The translations under genes and the position numbers were made by a program. From assembly GCF_017352095.1 (NCBI RefSeq), contig NZ_CP071463.1, forward strand, positions 3,224,001 through 3,288,000: a DNA stretch of 64,000 bases, in the 5' to 3' direction. The notes under the pieces are model-generated. The model worked only from the letters and a program-made list of their open reading frames with translations, was not told where the DNA came from and searched no databases. Numbering within the stretch: position 1 is the first letter of the stretch; each line of letters starts with the position of its first letter. The DNA is from Natrinema longum (GTDB lineage: Archaea; Halobacteriota; Halobacteria; Halobacteriales; Natrialbaceae). Shown here in pieces: positions 1-8,182 of this stretch.

Positions 1-57
1 TGCCGCCGCGTCCACCTGATGGGGGTCCTGATCGGGCCGCTCATGCTGGGCCTCTGA
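1..57 (+). CDS. C-terminal end of an unidentified protein (partial)
   Basis: The first 18 codons read through hydrophobic residues (GVLIGPLMLGL at the end) to a TGA at 55-57, 14 bp before the convergent BtpA-like gene ends. The hydrophobic tail suits a last membrane segment. The rest of the gene lies outside the window, so no function can be given, and a chance open frame is possible. Confidence 0.35.
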   Translation, partial: CRRVHLMGVLIGPLMLGL

Positions 58-71
58 GTCGGGTGGAGCCG

Positions 72-911
72 CTACTCGTCCGACCGCCACTCTCGAGCAG
101 CCCCGACGAGGTCCGCGACGCGCTCGTCCGAAACGGGAGCGGTCGTCTCACACCCCCGCTTCAGCGCGGTGCCGACGATGACGCCGTCCGCACCAGCCTC
201 GAGGCAGTCGCCGACCGTCTCGGCGGTCACCCCGCTGCCGACGAACACCGGCGTCTCCTCGCTGCCCCGTTCGTCGAGCGCGTCGACGACCCGTTCGACG
301 TCCTCGAGAGCGGTGTCGGCACCCGTTCCGGGACCGGAGACGATGACGCCGTCGGTCTTGCCGCGCTCGACGGTTTCGATCGCTGCGCGTTCGATATCGT
401 CGTCGCCGACCGGCGTCGCGTGTTTGACGTGGACGTCGGCGAGAATCGAGACGTCGGCCTCGAGTCGGTCGCGAAGCCGGAGCGTCTCGTGAGCCCGACC
501 CTCGATGAGCCCCTGATCGGTGGCGGCGGTCCCAACGTGGACGTTGACGCGAACGAATTCGGTGCCGGTGGCTGCAGCGATCGACACCGCCGCCGTGGCG
601 TCGTTGCGAAGTACGTTGATCCCGACCGGGAGATCGACGGCGTCGGTCAGGGCCGTCGCGATCGCGGTCAGCTCCGCGACGACGTGGTCGGGGACGTTGT
701 CCGGGTAGAACGGTGAATCGCCGAAGTTCTCGAGGACGATCCCGTCGACTCCGCCCGCCTCGAGCCGGCGTGCGTCCTCGAGTGCGCGGGCGCGGAGCGC
801 CTGGCGGTCGCCCTCGAACGCCGGTGCGCCGGGGAGGGGCGGGAGGTGAACCATCCCGATGACGGGACGATCGCTGTCGAAACGTTCGAGAACGGCTCGG
901 TCCGCGGTCAT
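72..911 (-). CDS. BtpA/SgcQ family protein
   Basis: A 279-residue TIM-barrel-type protein of the BtpA family. The family signature is clear near the N-terminus (VIGMVHLPPLPGAP) and in the following segment GGVDGIVLENFGDSPF. A Gly-rich phosphate-binding-like end (GVTAETVGDCLEAGADGVIVGTALK) closes the barrel. BtpA is known from cyanobacteria for photosystem I stability, while SgcQ-like members are linked to sugar metabolism. The role in haloarchaea is not settled, so only the family is claimed. The ATG at 911 lies 137 bp from the divergent Old Yellow Enzyme gene, so the two promoters share that space. Confidence 0.85.
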   Translation of the reverse strand: MTADRAVLERFDSDRPVIGMVHLPPLPGAPAFEGDRQALRARALEDARRLEAGGVDGIVLENFGDSPFYPDNVPDHVVAELTAIATALTDAVDLPVGINVLRNDATAAVSIAAATGTEFVRVNVHVGTAATDQGLIEGRAHETLRLRDRLEADVSILADVHVKHATPVGDDDIERAAIETVERGKTDGVIVSGPGTGADTALEDVERVVDALDERGSEETPVFVGSGVTAETVGDCLEAGADGVIVGTALKRGCETTAPVSDERVADLVGAAREWRSDE

Positions 912-1047
912 ATCGGCGCTGGGGCCGGACGGGAGATAAGTGGTCGTGGTACGCTTTGGCGGCGCGACGAGAGGGCAGGTCCGTACGAGGCGGCAAGCCC
1001 CGCTCCCTCCAAGGGTGTTTTGCCCGCGCCGTCGTTACGTCCGCTCG

Positions 1048-2166
1048 ATGACTGATCTGCTTTCTTCGGTATCGTTGCGGGACGTAGAACTCCCAAACCG
1101 AATCGTCGTTTCACCGATGTGCCAGTACTCCTGTGAACCGGACGGGACCGCGACCGAGTGGCACCGCGTCCACCTCGGGAGTCGGGCCGTCGGCGGTGCC
1201 GGAGTGGTGATGACCGAAGCGACCGCCGTCGACCCGGTCGGCCGGATCACGCCCCACGACCTCGGGATCTGGAGCGACGAGCACGCAACCGCGCTCGAGC
1301 CGATCACCGAGTTCGTCCGCGATCAGGGCGGGGTACCGGGAATTCAACTCGCCCACGCGGGCCACAAGGCGAGCAAGGAACGGCCCTGGGAGGGCCACGT
1401 CCCGATTCAACCCGACGGGACCGGTCCCAGCGGGGCATCGGGGTGGGAAGTCCTCACGCCGTCGCCCGAGGCCTATCCGCCGTTCGACGGCGAGCGCCCG
1501 GCGATGAAGAAGGCCGATCAGGACGACATCGAGGGCGTCATCGACGCCTACCGCGGGGCGGCCGAGCGCTCGCTCGAGGCCGGATTCGAAATCGCGGAGA
1601 TCCACGCGGCCCACGGCTACTTGCTCCACGAGTTCCTCTCGCCGGTCACGAACCACCGCGAGGACGACTACGGCGGGAGCTTCGAGAACCGGACGCGGCT
1701 GGTCCGCGAGATCGCCAGCGCCGTTCGCGAAGTCTGGCCCGACGACAAGCCGCTTTTCGTCCGCCTCTCGGGCACGGATTGGCTCGACGACCGCGAATCG
1801 TGGGATATCGACCAGACGGTCCGGCTGGCCGACGACCTCGCGGCACTGGGCGTCGACCTGGTCGACGTCAGCTCGGGCGGGCTCCACCCCGAGCAGGCCG
1901 TCCCCGGCGGGCCGAACTTCCAGGTGCCCTTGGCCGAGCGAGTTCGGGAAGGAGCCGACGTGGCGGTCGGGACCGTCGGGGGCGTCACCGAGCCCGAACA
2001 GGCCGACGCCCTGGTCCGAAACGGCCGCGCCGATCTCGTGTTCGTCGGCCGTGAGTTCCTGCGCGATCCCTACTTTGGACTCCGCGCCGCCGGCGACCTC
2101 GAGCGCGATCCCGAGGCAGTCAGAGACCAGTGGCCGGCTCAGTACCGGCGGGCCGTCCAGCGGTAA
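1048..2166 (+). CDS. NADH:flavin oxidoreductase, Old Yellow Enzyme family (YqjM-like)
   Basis: A 372-residue FMN-dependent ene-reductase of the OYE family. Visible features are the N-terminal flavin-binding run PNRIVVSPMCQYS with the Cys typical of the YqjM subgroup, the substrate-binding pair in QLAHAGHKAS, HAAHGYLLHEFLSP, and NHREDDYGGSFENRTR. The barrel ends with VGTVGGVTEP and a phosphate-binding ADLVFVGREFLRDP. Members reduce activated C=C bonds with NAD(P)H; the natural substrate is unknown. The ATG at 1048 was chosen over an upstream in-frame start at 940 because the extra 36 residues are basic, lack family similarity and run back towards the divergent gene. Confidence 0.9.
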   Translation: MTDLLSSVSLRDVELPNRIVVSPMCQYSCEPDGTATEWHRVHLGSRAVGGAGVVMTEATAVDPVGRITPHDLGIWSDEHATALEPITEFVRDQGGVPGIQLAHAGHKASKERPWEGHVPIQPDGTGPSGASGWEVLTPSPEAYPPFDGERPAMKKADQDDIEGVIDAYRGAAERSLEAGFEIAEIHAAHGYLLHEFLSPVTNHREDDYGGSFENRTRLVREIASAVREVWPDDKPLFVRLSGTDWLDDRESWDIDQTVRLADDLAALGVDLVDVSSGGLHPEQAVPGGPNFQVPLAERVREGADVAVGTVGGVTEPEQADALVRNGRADLVFVGREFLRDPYFGLRAAGDLERDPEAVRDQWPAQYRRAVQR

Positions 2167-2199
2167 CGCGACCGCTTCGGCGGCGACTCGAGGGGCCGA

Positions 2200-2988
2200 T
2201 CACGCGCCGTCGTAGTCGTCCAGCCAGCCACTCACCGAGGAGCGCAACGCCCCGGTCGTCGTTCCGACGTTCAGGAGTTGGTAGCCGTTTTCGGCCTTTT
2301 CGTTGACGTCGTCCATGCCGAAGCCGAGCCCGCCGACCGGAACGTCCGCCTCGACAGCGGCCGATCGAATCGTCTCGACGGCTTCCTCGACGTCGGGATG
2401 GTCGAACTCGCCCGGCTGTCCCAGCGACACCGAGAGATCCAGCGGGCCGATGAAGACGAAGCCGAGTTCGGGCACCGCGAGGATGTCGTCGAGGTCGTCG
2501 AGCGCCGACCGGGTTTCGACGGTGACGCCGACGACGACGGACTCGTCTTCGGTGGACACGTAGTCGTCGGTCAACCCCCAACGGCCCGCGCGAGGGTTCG
2601 CCATTCCCCGCCAGCCGGGCTCGGCGTCGTACTCGAACCGACTGGCTCGTACCGCCGCCTCGAGTTCCTCGGCGCTGCCGACCCGCGGGAGGAAGACGTT
2701 TCGAACGCCGGCGTCGAGGGCTTTCCGAACCAGGGAGGGATCGGTATCGGGAAGCCGTACCAGCAGCTCCGTCTCGGTTCCGTCCACTGCGCGGAGCAGT
2801 GCCTCCAGTTTGCCGGCGTCCCGCGGGCTCGGGCCGCCGTGTTCGAGGTCGATCCAGACGAAATCCGAACCCAGCGCCGCGTAGAGTTCGACCACCGTCG
2901 GGCTGTACGTGTTCTCGAGGACGCCGAGTGCGACCTCGCCGGCCTCGAGCGTCTCGCGGAGCGCGTTGCCTCGCGGTTGCTGACTCAT
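2200..2988 (-). CDS. HpcH/HpaI aldolase family protein
   Basis: A 262-residue class II pyruvate aldolase-like protein that should cleave or form 2-keto-3-deoxy acids with a divalent metal. The typical segments are present: FVWIDLEHGGPSPRDAGKLEALLRA, VRNVFLPRVGSAEELEAAV, VGVTVETRSAL with the metal-binding Glu, and FVFIGPLDLSVSLG with the second acidic ligand. Length and motif order fit HpaI/GarL enzymes. It converges with the OYE gene (33 bp between stops) and follows the redoxin gene by 57 bp on the same strand. Substrate specificity cannot be read from the sequence. Confidence 0.88.
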   Translation of the reverse strand: MSQQPRGNALRETLEAGEVALGVLENTYSPTVVELYAALGSDFVWIDLEHGGPSPRDAGKLEALLRAVDGTETELLVRLPDTDPSLVRKALDAGVRNVFLPRVGSAEELEAAVRASRFEYDAEPGWRGMANPRAGRWGLTDDYVSTEDESVVVGVTVETRSALDDLDDILAVPELGFVFIGPLDLSVSLGQPGEFDHPDVEEAVETIRSAAVEADVPVGGLGFGMDDVNEKAENGYQLLNVGTTTGALRSSVSGWLDDYDGA

Positions 2989-3045
2989 GCGCCGATGGCC
3001 ACGCTTGCTCGTGACTAAAATCTGGGGCCGACAATCGTCGGTCGA

Positions 3046-3654
3046 TCAATCGTCCGTCCACTTGATCGAACAGCCACGCGAGGGCTGCCACTCGAGGTCG
3101 ACGGCCTCGCCCGCCAGCACGGCGTCGATCGCTTCGCGGATCTGGTATCGGCTCGGTTCGTCGTCGGGGTTGGGCGCGTCGTCGAGTCGGCCGTGGTAGA
3201 CCAGACGGAACTCGCCGCTATCTCGCGGCTCTGCCGCTCGACTATCCGCGGCGCGTAGCGCCGCGCTGTTTTCGAAGAGGAACGGATCGGGGGTGCACAC
3301 TGCGCCGTAGGCGCGGGCGACGTCCTGACTCTCGTCCCGGAGATAGGCGTCGTAGTCGATCGTCCCGTCCGCGACGACCTCCCGCATCTTCCCGAACGAG
3401 TCGTCGGGGTACTCCTCGGCGTCGTTGGGATTGATCCCGACAACCGAGACGTCCTCGTACTCGGCGGCCAGTTCGTTCAGCAACTCGAACTTCGCCTGCG
3501 CGTACGGACAGTGATTGCACGTGAACACGACCAACAGCGCCTCGTCGTCGGCGAAGGACTCGAGCGTGTACGTCTCGCCGTCGACGCCCTCGAGTTCGAA
3601 CGCGGGAGCGGGATCGCCGGCCTCGAGTTGAGATTCGGATTCTTTCAGGACCAT
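3046..3654 (-). CDS. Thioredoxin-fold redoxin (AhpC/TSA-like)
   Basis: A 202-residue thioredoxin-fold protein. It opens with the peroxiredoxin-like GDPAPAFELEGVDGETYTLESF, followed by a strand and the redox motif FTCNHCPYAQAK with a CxxC pair around residue 50. It ends with CTPDPFLFENSAALR and a basic tail. The family is cytosolic and usually annotated as a thioredoxin-family or alkyl-hydroperoxide-like protein; partner and substrate are unknown. It lies upstream of the HpaI-type aldolase in the same orientation but with a 57-bp gap, so co-transcription is possible rather than certain. Confidence 0.85.
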   Translation of the reverse strand: MVLKESESQLEAGDPAPAFELEGVDGETYTLESFADDEALLVVFTCNHCPYAQAKFELLNELAAEYEDVSVVGINPNDAEEYPDDSFGKMREVVADGTIDYDAYLRDESQDVARAYGAVCTPDPFLFENSAALRAADSRAAEPRDSGEFRLVYHGRLDDAPNPDDEPSRYQIREAIDAVLAGEAVDLEWQPSRGCSIKWTDD

Positions 3655-3821
3655 GCGAGTCGTTGTGCCTGTTCGTTCTTAATCGTCACGTTCACAGCAC
3701 TCGTGTCGCTCGGGCTGGGAGTCGTCCTCGAAGCGTCTCGGCGATCGTGATCGCACGGGTTCGATTCCCGGATCGTCCTGTCCCCGACTGCGAACCGGCG
3801 CGCAGTTCGGCGGGGTCGAGC

Positions 3822-4049
3822 CTAGCCGAACAGTTCTGCGACCGACAGGAGTATACTGGGGACGACGAGCAACACGAGCCCGCCGACCATCAGAACCAGC
3901 GGCAGGACGAGCAACCCCATGTCGGTCAACAACCAGAGTCCCAGCCCGGACAGGACCGCAACCAGCCCGACGAGTCGAAGGATCCACACGAACAGCCCTT
4001 CGAGTTCCGACTCAGCGATGATGTCTACGACTTCGAGTGCATCGTCCAT
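3822..4049 (-). CDS. Small two-helix membrane protein, unknown function
   Basis: A 75-residue protein with an acidic amphipathic N-terminus (DDALEVVDIIAESELEG) and two closely spaced hydrophobic segments (about residues 19-41 and 44-68) rich in Leu, Val and Gly. Codon use looks haloarchaeal and the ATG at 4049 is the only sensible start. It stands alone, with 120 bp separating it from the divergent gene at 4169. The family was not recognised. Confidence 0.65.
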   Translation of the reverse strand: MDDALEVVDIIAESELEGLFVWILRLVGLVAVLSGLGLWLLTDMGLLVLPLVLMVGGLVLLVVPSILLSVAELFG

Positions 4050-4168
4050 CGGAGTCTGAATCTAACTACGGCAGTCGGTTAATTCTAGTGGTTTCGAGAC
4101 GAGATGGACGCCTGTTCTCGGATCGTGACGACTCACATATTAGTACCCCCGGCCGCATCGAGTAGGGT

Positions 4169-4816
4169 ATGAAGACACTCGAGATCACCGACGAACAGTA
4201 CGCGTTCATCCAGCACCTCCGCGAGGAAATCTCCGAATCGGTCGTCGGCAAGTACGGCTTCGTCCGCGAGCGCGACGCCGTCCAGTTCCTGATCGACAAC
4301 CTCGACGAGGAGATCGAAATCGACGCCGACGAGTTCGATTCCTCGGCAACGGACGACGTCACCGCGTCCGTCGGGGCCGCAATCGAGGGCGACGACGATC
4401 CCCACGAACTCGAGGCGGTCTCCTACGTCGAAGACGAGACGCCGGCACCGGACGACGCTCGGGACGGTGAAGCCGCCGATCTCGACGGAGAGCCCGACGG
4501 GTCGGGCGCGGCCGACTCGAGTGGCGGCGACGAAGCGGCGGCCGAGACGGACGCCGATACCGACGCGGGTGCGGACGGTGCCGACGACGGTGACGATTCG
4601 GTCGACGAGGGCGATGTGGCTGACGACGGTGACGGCTCGGCCGACGACGACGATATGCTCGACGAGATGATGAGCCTGCTCGAGACCCACGACGACAAGT
4701 GGGGGGAATCGGACTCGGCGGACTACCGGTACACGGTCGAACTCCCCGACGGCTCGAGCGAACAGGTACAGACGAAAGACGACGTGCGTGCGCTGCTGTT
4801 CAAGAATTATCGCTGA
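4169..4816 (+). CDS. Haloarchaeal acidic protein with an RHH-like N-terminus
   Basis: A 215-residue protein in three parts. Residues 1-50 (TLEITDEQYAFIQHLREEI through RERDAVQFLIDNLDEE) look like a ribbon-helix-helix style unit. Residues 55-155 are a low-complexity stretch of Asp, Ala, Glu and Gly. The last 60 residues are ordered again (YRYTVELPDGSSEQVQTKDDVRALLF). The architecture suggests a DNA- or protein-binding regulator with a disordered linker, but no named family was recognised. A TATA-like ACATATTAG about 30 bp upstream of the ATG points to a leaderless transcript. Confidence 0.75.
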   Translation: MKTLEITDEQYAFIQHLREEISESVVGKYGFVRERDAVQFLIDNLDEEIEIDADEFDSSATDDVTASVGAAIEGDDDPHELEAVSYVEDETPAPDDARDGEAADLDGEPDGSGAADSSGGDEAAAETDADTDAGADGADDGDDSVDEGDVADDGDGSADDDDMLDEMMSLLETHDDKWGESDSADYRYTVELPDGSSEQVQTKDDVRALLFKNYR

Positions 4817-4996
4817 TACAGCCCGAACAGCGCCGTCTCGCCGGGTTCCGTCGCCGCAGCCGACGGGACTGCCGGTATCGTGACGCGAGTCAGGTGAGCG
4901 GCCGCTCGAGTGTGGGCCTGCGACGGAGCGCCCTCGTATCGCGTTCCGAGAACCGATCTCGCTTGCGGGACTGCCGTCGTTCGTGGGTGCGTTCGG

Positions 4997-6151
4997 TCAG
5001 ATCGCTCCGTTGATGATGTCCGCGACTTCCTGTCGATCGAAGAGGTGTTCGTCGCCGGTCACATCGCCGAACTCTTCTGGGAACAGTTGCTTCGCTGCCC
5101 GTTCGGTCAGGAAGAGGTTGTGAATCGGGCCCTGGTTGAGGTAACCGCCGCGATACACGCGCCCGTTCTGTACGGCAGTGAGTTCACTCCCGACGGGATG
5201 GCGCTGCATATAGTCGAGAACCGTGTCACGGAATTCCGTCGCGGACTTCCGCTCGTGGCCGCGGATGAGGATCACATCAGGGTCGATTTCAAGCAGGTTC
5301 TCGTAATCGAGTTTTCCCCGGTTCGTGGTGCTGAGATTCTCGGTTCCCGTCCCCGCCAGTGCGTCGTGGATACCGAGGTCCCGCCACTGTTTCTTGCTCG
5401 TCCCCTCGTCGTCGAGCCGGTACGGCGAGAACGCCTCCGGCTCTTCGGCACCCTCGAACGTGAGGAAGACGGACGGACGGTCGTCGGCCGGTGGGAGCCG
5501 CTCCTGCACCGACGCGATGAACGTGGTGTGGAGTTCGAGAAACGCCTCGTAGCGATCACGCTGTTGGAACACTGCCGCTACTTTCTCGAAGGCCTCGTAT
5601 AACGTGTAGTAGCGGTAATCGTGCCATTCGTCCGATCGACGGAAGATCAGGTTGCCGACGAACGGCGCGACCATCGACGTGATTTCGTCGATATCCGCAT
5701 CGTCCCACCCGAACCAGTTGATGAGCATCTGTGGGTCGTACAGGTGCACGTCGCTGTCGAGTTCGTAGAACTCCTCTTTGGTCCGGACCTCCGGATAGGA
5801 CTCGAGGACAGCTCGATCGACTGTGACTCCGGGGAGTTCGTCGTACACGTAGGTGTAGTACCGGTTCGCTCCGCCGAGCCCCGCTAATCCATCAGCTTGC
5901 CCCAGTGCGACGGCCATATCGGCGTATCCGCCGTCGTACGCGACCCAGCGCTCGGGTACCGTCTCGAAGGTGACGCTTCCCATCGGTTCCATCGACACCG
6001 AGTACGAGTCGTTCCCACTCGTCTCGCCTTGCTTGCTCTGGTCGGCCAACTCTGAACAGCCGGCGAGGGCAACGCCGGTCGCGAGCGTTGCGCCGTATTT
6101 TAGCGTGTCTCTGCGTGTCGGTACATCGTGTGTTGTCTCATCTACCTCCAT
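4997..6151 (-). CDS. Iron-siderophore ABC transporter substrate-binding lipoprotein
   Basis: A 384-residue FecB/FhuD-type binding protein. The N-terminus has a twin-arginine lipoprotein signal: TRRDTLKYGATLATGVALAGCS, with a lipobox ending in the Cys at about residue 32, so it should be exported folded and lipid-anchored outside the membrane. The body has typical helical-backbone binding-protein segments (ERWVAYDGGYADMAVALGQADGLAG, LLEIDPDVILIRGH, AVQNGRVYRGG). No permease or ATPase gene is nearby. Iron control is supported by two DtxR-type palindromes around its promoter. The transported chelate cannot be determined. Confidence 0.9.
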   Translation of the reverse strand: MEVDETTHDVPTRRDTLKYGATLATGVALAGCSELADQSKQGETSGNDSYSVSMEPMGSVTFETVPERWVAYDGGYADMAVALGQADGLAGLGGANRYYTYVYDELPGVTVDRAVLESYPEVRTKEEFYELDSDVHLYDPQMLINWFGWDDADIDEITSMVAPFVGNLIFRRSDEWHDYRYYTLYEAFEKVAAVFQQRDRYEAFLELHTTFIASVQERLPPADDRPSVFLTFEGAEEPEAFSPYRLDDEGTSKKQWRDLGIHDALAGTGTENLSTTNRGKLDYENLLEIDPDVILIRGHERKSATEFRDTVLDYMQRHPVGSELTAVQNGRVYRGGYLNQGPIHNLFLTERAAKQLFPEEFGDVTGDEHLFDRQEVADIINGAI

Positions 6152-6153
6152 GG

Positions 6154-6173
6154 TTTTTAGGCTAGCCTAAAAA
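6154..6173. promoter_or_regulatory. DtxR/IdeR-type operator, proximal site
   Basis: TTTTTAGGCTAGCCTAAAAA is a perfect 20-bp palindrome that begins two bases upstream of the start codon of the siderophore-binding gene. It contains the TTAGGCTAGCCTAA core typical of iron-dependent DtxR/IdeR/SirR repressors. In a leaderless transcript it would overlap the transcription start, so bound repressor should block initiation. Confidence 0.8.
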
Positions 6174-6175
6174 CC

Positions 6176-6183
6176 AATAAATA
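6176..6183 (-). promoter_or_regulatory. TATA-like box of the siderophore-binding gene
   Basis: On the minus strand this reads TATTTATT, centred about 28 nt before the ATG at 6151. That is the spacing of a leaderless haloarchaeal promoter. It lies between the two DtxR-type palindromes. Confidence 0.6.
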
Positions 6184-6192
6184 CTCTGGTTA

Positions 6193-6206
6193 TTAGGCAA
6201 GCCTAA
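6193..6206. promoter_or_regulatory. DtxR/IdeR-type operator, distal site
   Basis: TTAGGCAAGCCTAA repeats the proximal core with only the central two bases breaking symmetry. Its centre is 36 bp from the proximal centre, and it sits just upstream of the TATA-like box. Two sites flanking a TATA box would allow cooperative binding or separate repressing and activating positions. Confidence 0.7.
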
Positions 6207-6278
6207 AATTTCCGCCGACAGAACCGCGGGGCGTCTTGAGGAGGCTGGGCATTGCACCGGTTTCACCGGCTTGACACC

Positions 6279-6371
6279 CTACAGCGTCGCGTACGGACCG
6301 TCCATCGCGAGCACCTCGTCGTGGGTCCCGCACTCGACGACCGTCCCCCGCAGGCCGCCGGCCGAACAACG
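6279..6371 (-). pseudogene. C-terminal remnant of an ABC exporter ATPase
   Basis: The minus strand encodes 30 codons between two stops with no start codon. The last two dozen residues match the very end of fused ABC exporter subunits: a VVECGTHDEVLAMDGPYATL-stop run, equivalent to the usual 'V-E-x-G-T-H-x-E-L-L-x-x-x-G-x-Y-x-x-L' ending. Everything upstream (membrane domain, Walker motifs) is missing, and the remnant abuts the Lrp promoter. It is a deletion scar of a transporter that may have served the neighbouring siderophore locus. Confidence 0.6.
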
Positions 6372-6406
6372 TTAAACCTTTACTCGCGCTCGCGCTTCCA
6401 AGCGGT

Positions 6407-6892
6407 ATGAGCGAACGCGAGGTGCTCGAGTTGCTCCGTGAGAACGCGCGCTACTCCACGGCGGATATCGCGCGAATGACCGACCTCGAGGAGAGCGAGG
6501 TCGAGGCAACCATCGAGGAGCTCGAGGCAGCGGGCGTCGTCCGGGGCTACCAGGCGGTCGTCGACTGGGACAAACTGGAGGACGAACGCGTCCGGGCCGA
6601 GGTGGAGTTGAACGTCACGCTCGACCGCGAGACGGGCTACGACGACATCGCGGAGCGCCTCGCACGGTTCCCGCAGGTCAAAGCCCTGCGACTGATCAGC
6701 GGCGACTACGACTTCGATATGGAAGTCGAGGGCGACTCCATCCGCGAGGTCTCCCAGTTCATCAGCGAGAAGGTCGCGCCGGTCCCCGAGATCACGCAGA
6801 CGGTCACCCACTACGTGATGACCTCCTACAAGGAGAACGGCATCGAACTCGGCGACGGCGAGGGCGACGATCGCCTCTCGTTCTCACCCTGA
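6407..6892 (+). CDS. Lrp/AsnC family transcriptional regulator
   Basis: A 161-residue regulator. Residues 1-60 form an AsnC-type winged helix (VLELLRENARYSTADIARMTDLEESEVEATIEELEAAGVVRGYQ). Residues 70-145 form the RAM/ligand-binding domain (VELNVTLDR, FPQVKALRLISGDYDFDMEVEG). A TATA-like TTAAACC lies about 30 bp upstream of the ATG. The stop is 2 bp from the aminotransferase ATG, so the two are almost certainly one operon and the regulator probably controls amino-acid turnover, including its own operon. Confidence 0.93.
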   Translation: MSEREVLELLRENARYSTADIARMTDLEESEVEATIEELEAAGVVRGYQAVVDWDKLEDERVRAEVELNVTLDRETGYDDIAERLARFPQVKALRLISGDYDFDMEVEGDSIREVSQFISEKVAPVPEITQTVTHYVMTSYKENGIELGDGEGDDRLSFSP

Positions 6893-6894
6893 CC

Positions 6895-8052
6895 ATGACG
6901 TTCGAACTGTCAGACCGCGTGCAGGCGGTCCCGCCGTCGGGCATTCGGCGCTTCTTCGAGATCGCCGAGGAACGCGACGAGGTCATCTCGCTGGGTGTGG
7001 GCGAGCCCGACTTCGCGACGCCGTGGGCCGCCCGCGACGCCGCGATTACCTCCCTCGAGCAGGGCAAGACGTCCTACACGGCAAACCGTGGTAAGCGCGA
7101 ACTCCGCGAGTCGATCGCCGACTACGTCGCCGACCGGTTCGAGCTGGGCTACGACCCCGACGAGGAGATCATCGTCACGGCGGGTGCGAGCGAGGCGGTC
7201 GATCTCGCCTTCCGGGCGTTCGTCGATCCCGGCGACACGGTCGCGATCGCCCAGCCGTCGTACATCTCCTACGAACCCGGCGTGATCTTCGCCGGCGGCG
7301 AGGTGCTGCCGGTCCCGACCACGAAAGACGACGAGTTTCGCCTCACCGTCGAAGGACTCGAGCAGGCCGGCGCGGCCGACGCGGACGTGCTCGTCCTCTG
7401 TTACCCCAACAACCCGACGGGCGCGATCATGCCCGCCGAGGACCTCGAGCCGATCGCCGACTTCGCCCGCGAGCACGACCTGATGGTCTTCTCCGACGAG
7501 ATCTACGCCGAGTTGACCTACGACGGCGAGCATACCTCGATCGCGAGCTTCGAGGGGATGCGCGAGCGGACTATCGTCTTCAACGGCTTCTCGAAGGCCC
7601 ACGCGATGACCGGCCTTCGACTCGGCTACGCGCTTGGCCCCGCCGATGCGATCGGTGCGATGAACAAGATCCACCAGTACACGATGCTCTCGGCCCCGAC
7701 GACGGCCCAGTACGCCGCCCTCGAGGCCCTGGATTCGTGTGCGAACGACGTCCAGGAGATGGTCGACCAGTACGACCGTCGCCGACAGTTCGTCCTCTCG
7801 CGCTTTCGCGAGATCGGGATGGACGTCTTCGAAGCCAAGGGGGCGTTCTACTGCTTCCCCGAAGTCCCCGATGGCTTCACGGCCGAGGAGTTCGCCGAGG
7901 CGGTCCTTCGCGAACAGGGGGTGGCAGTCGTTCCCGGCGACGTCTTCGGCGACGTCGGTGAAGGCCACCTGCGGGTTTCCTACGCGACCGGGCTCGGTGA
8001 CCTCCGGCAAGCGCTCGACCGTATCGAGGCGTTCGTCGACGAGCACGTCTGA
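6895..8052 (+). CDS. PLP-dependent aminotransferase, class I/II
   Basis: A 385-residue fold-type I aminotransferase. The conserved elements are visible in order: the substrate-loop GVGEPDFATPW near residue 35, AGASEAVDLAFRAF, the pyrimidine-stacking region QPSYISYEP, LCYPNNPTGAI, SDEIYAELTYDG with the PLP-contacting Asp and Tyr, NGFSKAHAMTGLRLGY with the Schiff-base Lys, and the C-terminal Arg in HLRVSYATG. It belongs to the aspartate/aromatic aminotransferase group common in archaea. The amino donor cannot be fixed from sequence. It is coupled to the Lrp-type regulator directly upstream. Confidence 0.93.
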   Translation: MTFELSDRVQAVPPSGIRRFFEIAEERDEVISLGVGEPDFATPWAARDAAITSLEQGKTSYTANRGKRELRESIADYVADRFELGYDPDEEIIVTAGASEAVDLAFRAFVDPGDTVAIAQPSYISYEPGVIFAGGEVLPVPTTKDDEFRLTVEGLEQAGAADADVLVLCYPNNPTGAIMPAEDLEPIADFAREHDLMVFSDEIYAELTYDGEHTSIASFEGMRERTIVFNGFSKAHAMTGLRLGYALGPADAIGAMNKIHQYTMLSAPTTAQYAALEALDSCANDVQEMVDQYDRRRQFVLSRFREIGMDVFEAKGAFYCFPEVPDGFTAEEFAEAVLREQGVAVVPGDVFGDVGEGHLRVSYATGLGDLRQALDRIEAFVDEHV

Positions 8053-8182
8053 GACGGCTGCCGTCACTGGGGCCACGCCATCCCCTGGTCGGTGTGGAGG
8101 GACTGACTGACGATCGTCCAGACGGGTCGCGGATCGCTTTTGATCGGGAACAGTTTTGCCGGTCGCCGCCGCTTTCGTTTGC

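Noticed and set aside
3756-3770. tRNA T-arm-like CGGGTTCGATTCCCG
   Set aside because: The stem-loop is right for a T arm, but no acceptor, D or anticodon arm could be built around it; a chance match or a very old scar.
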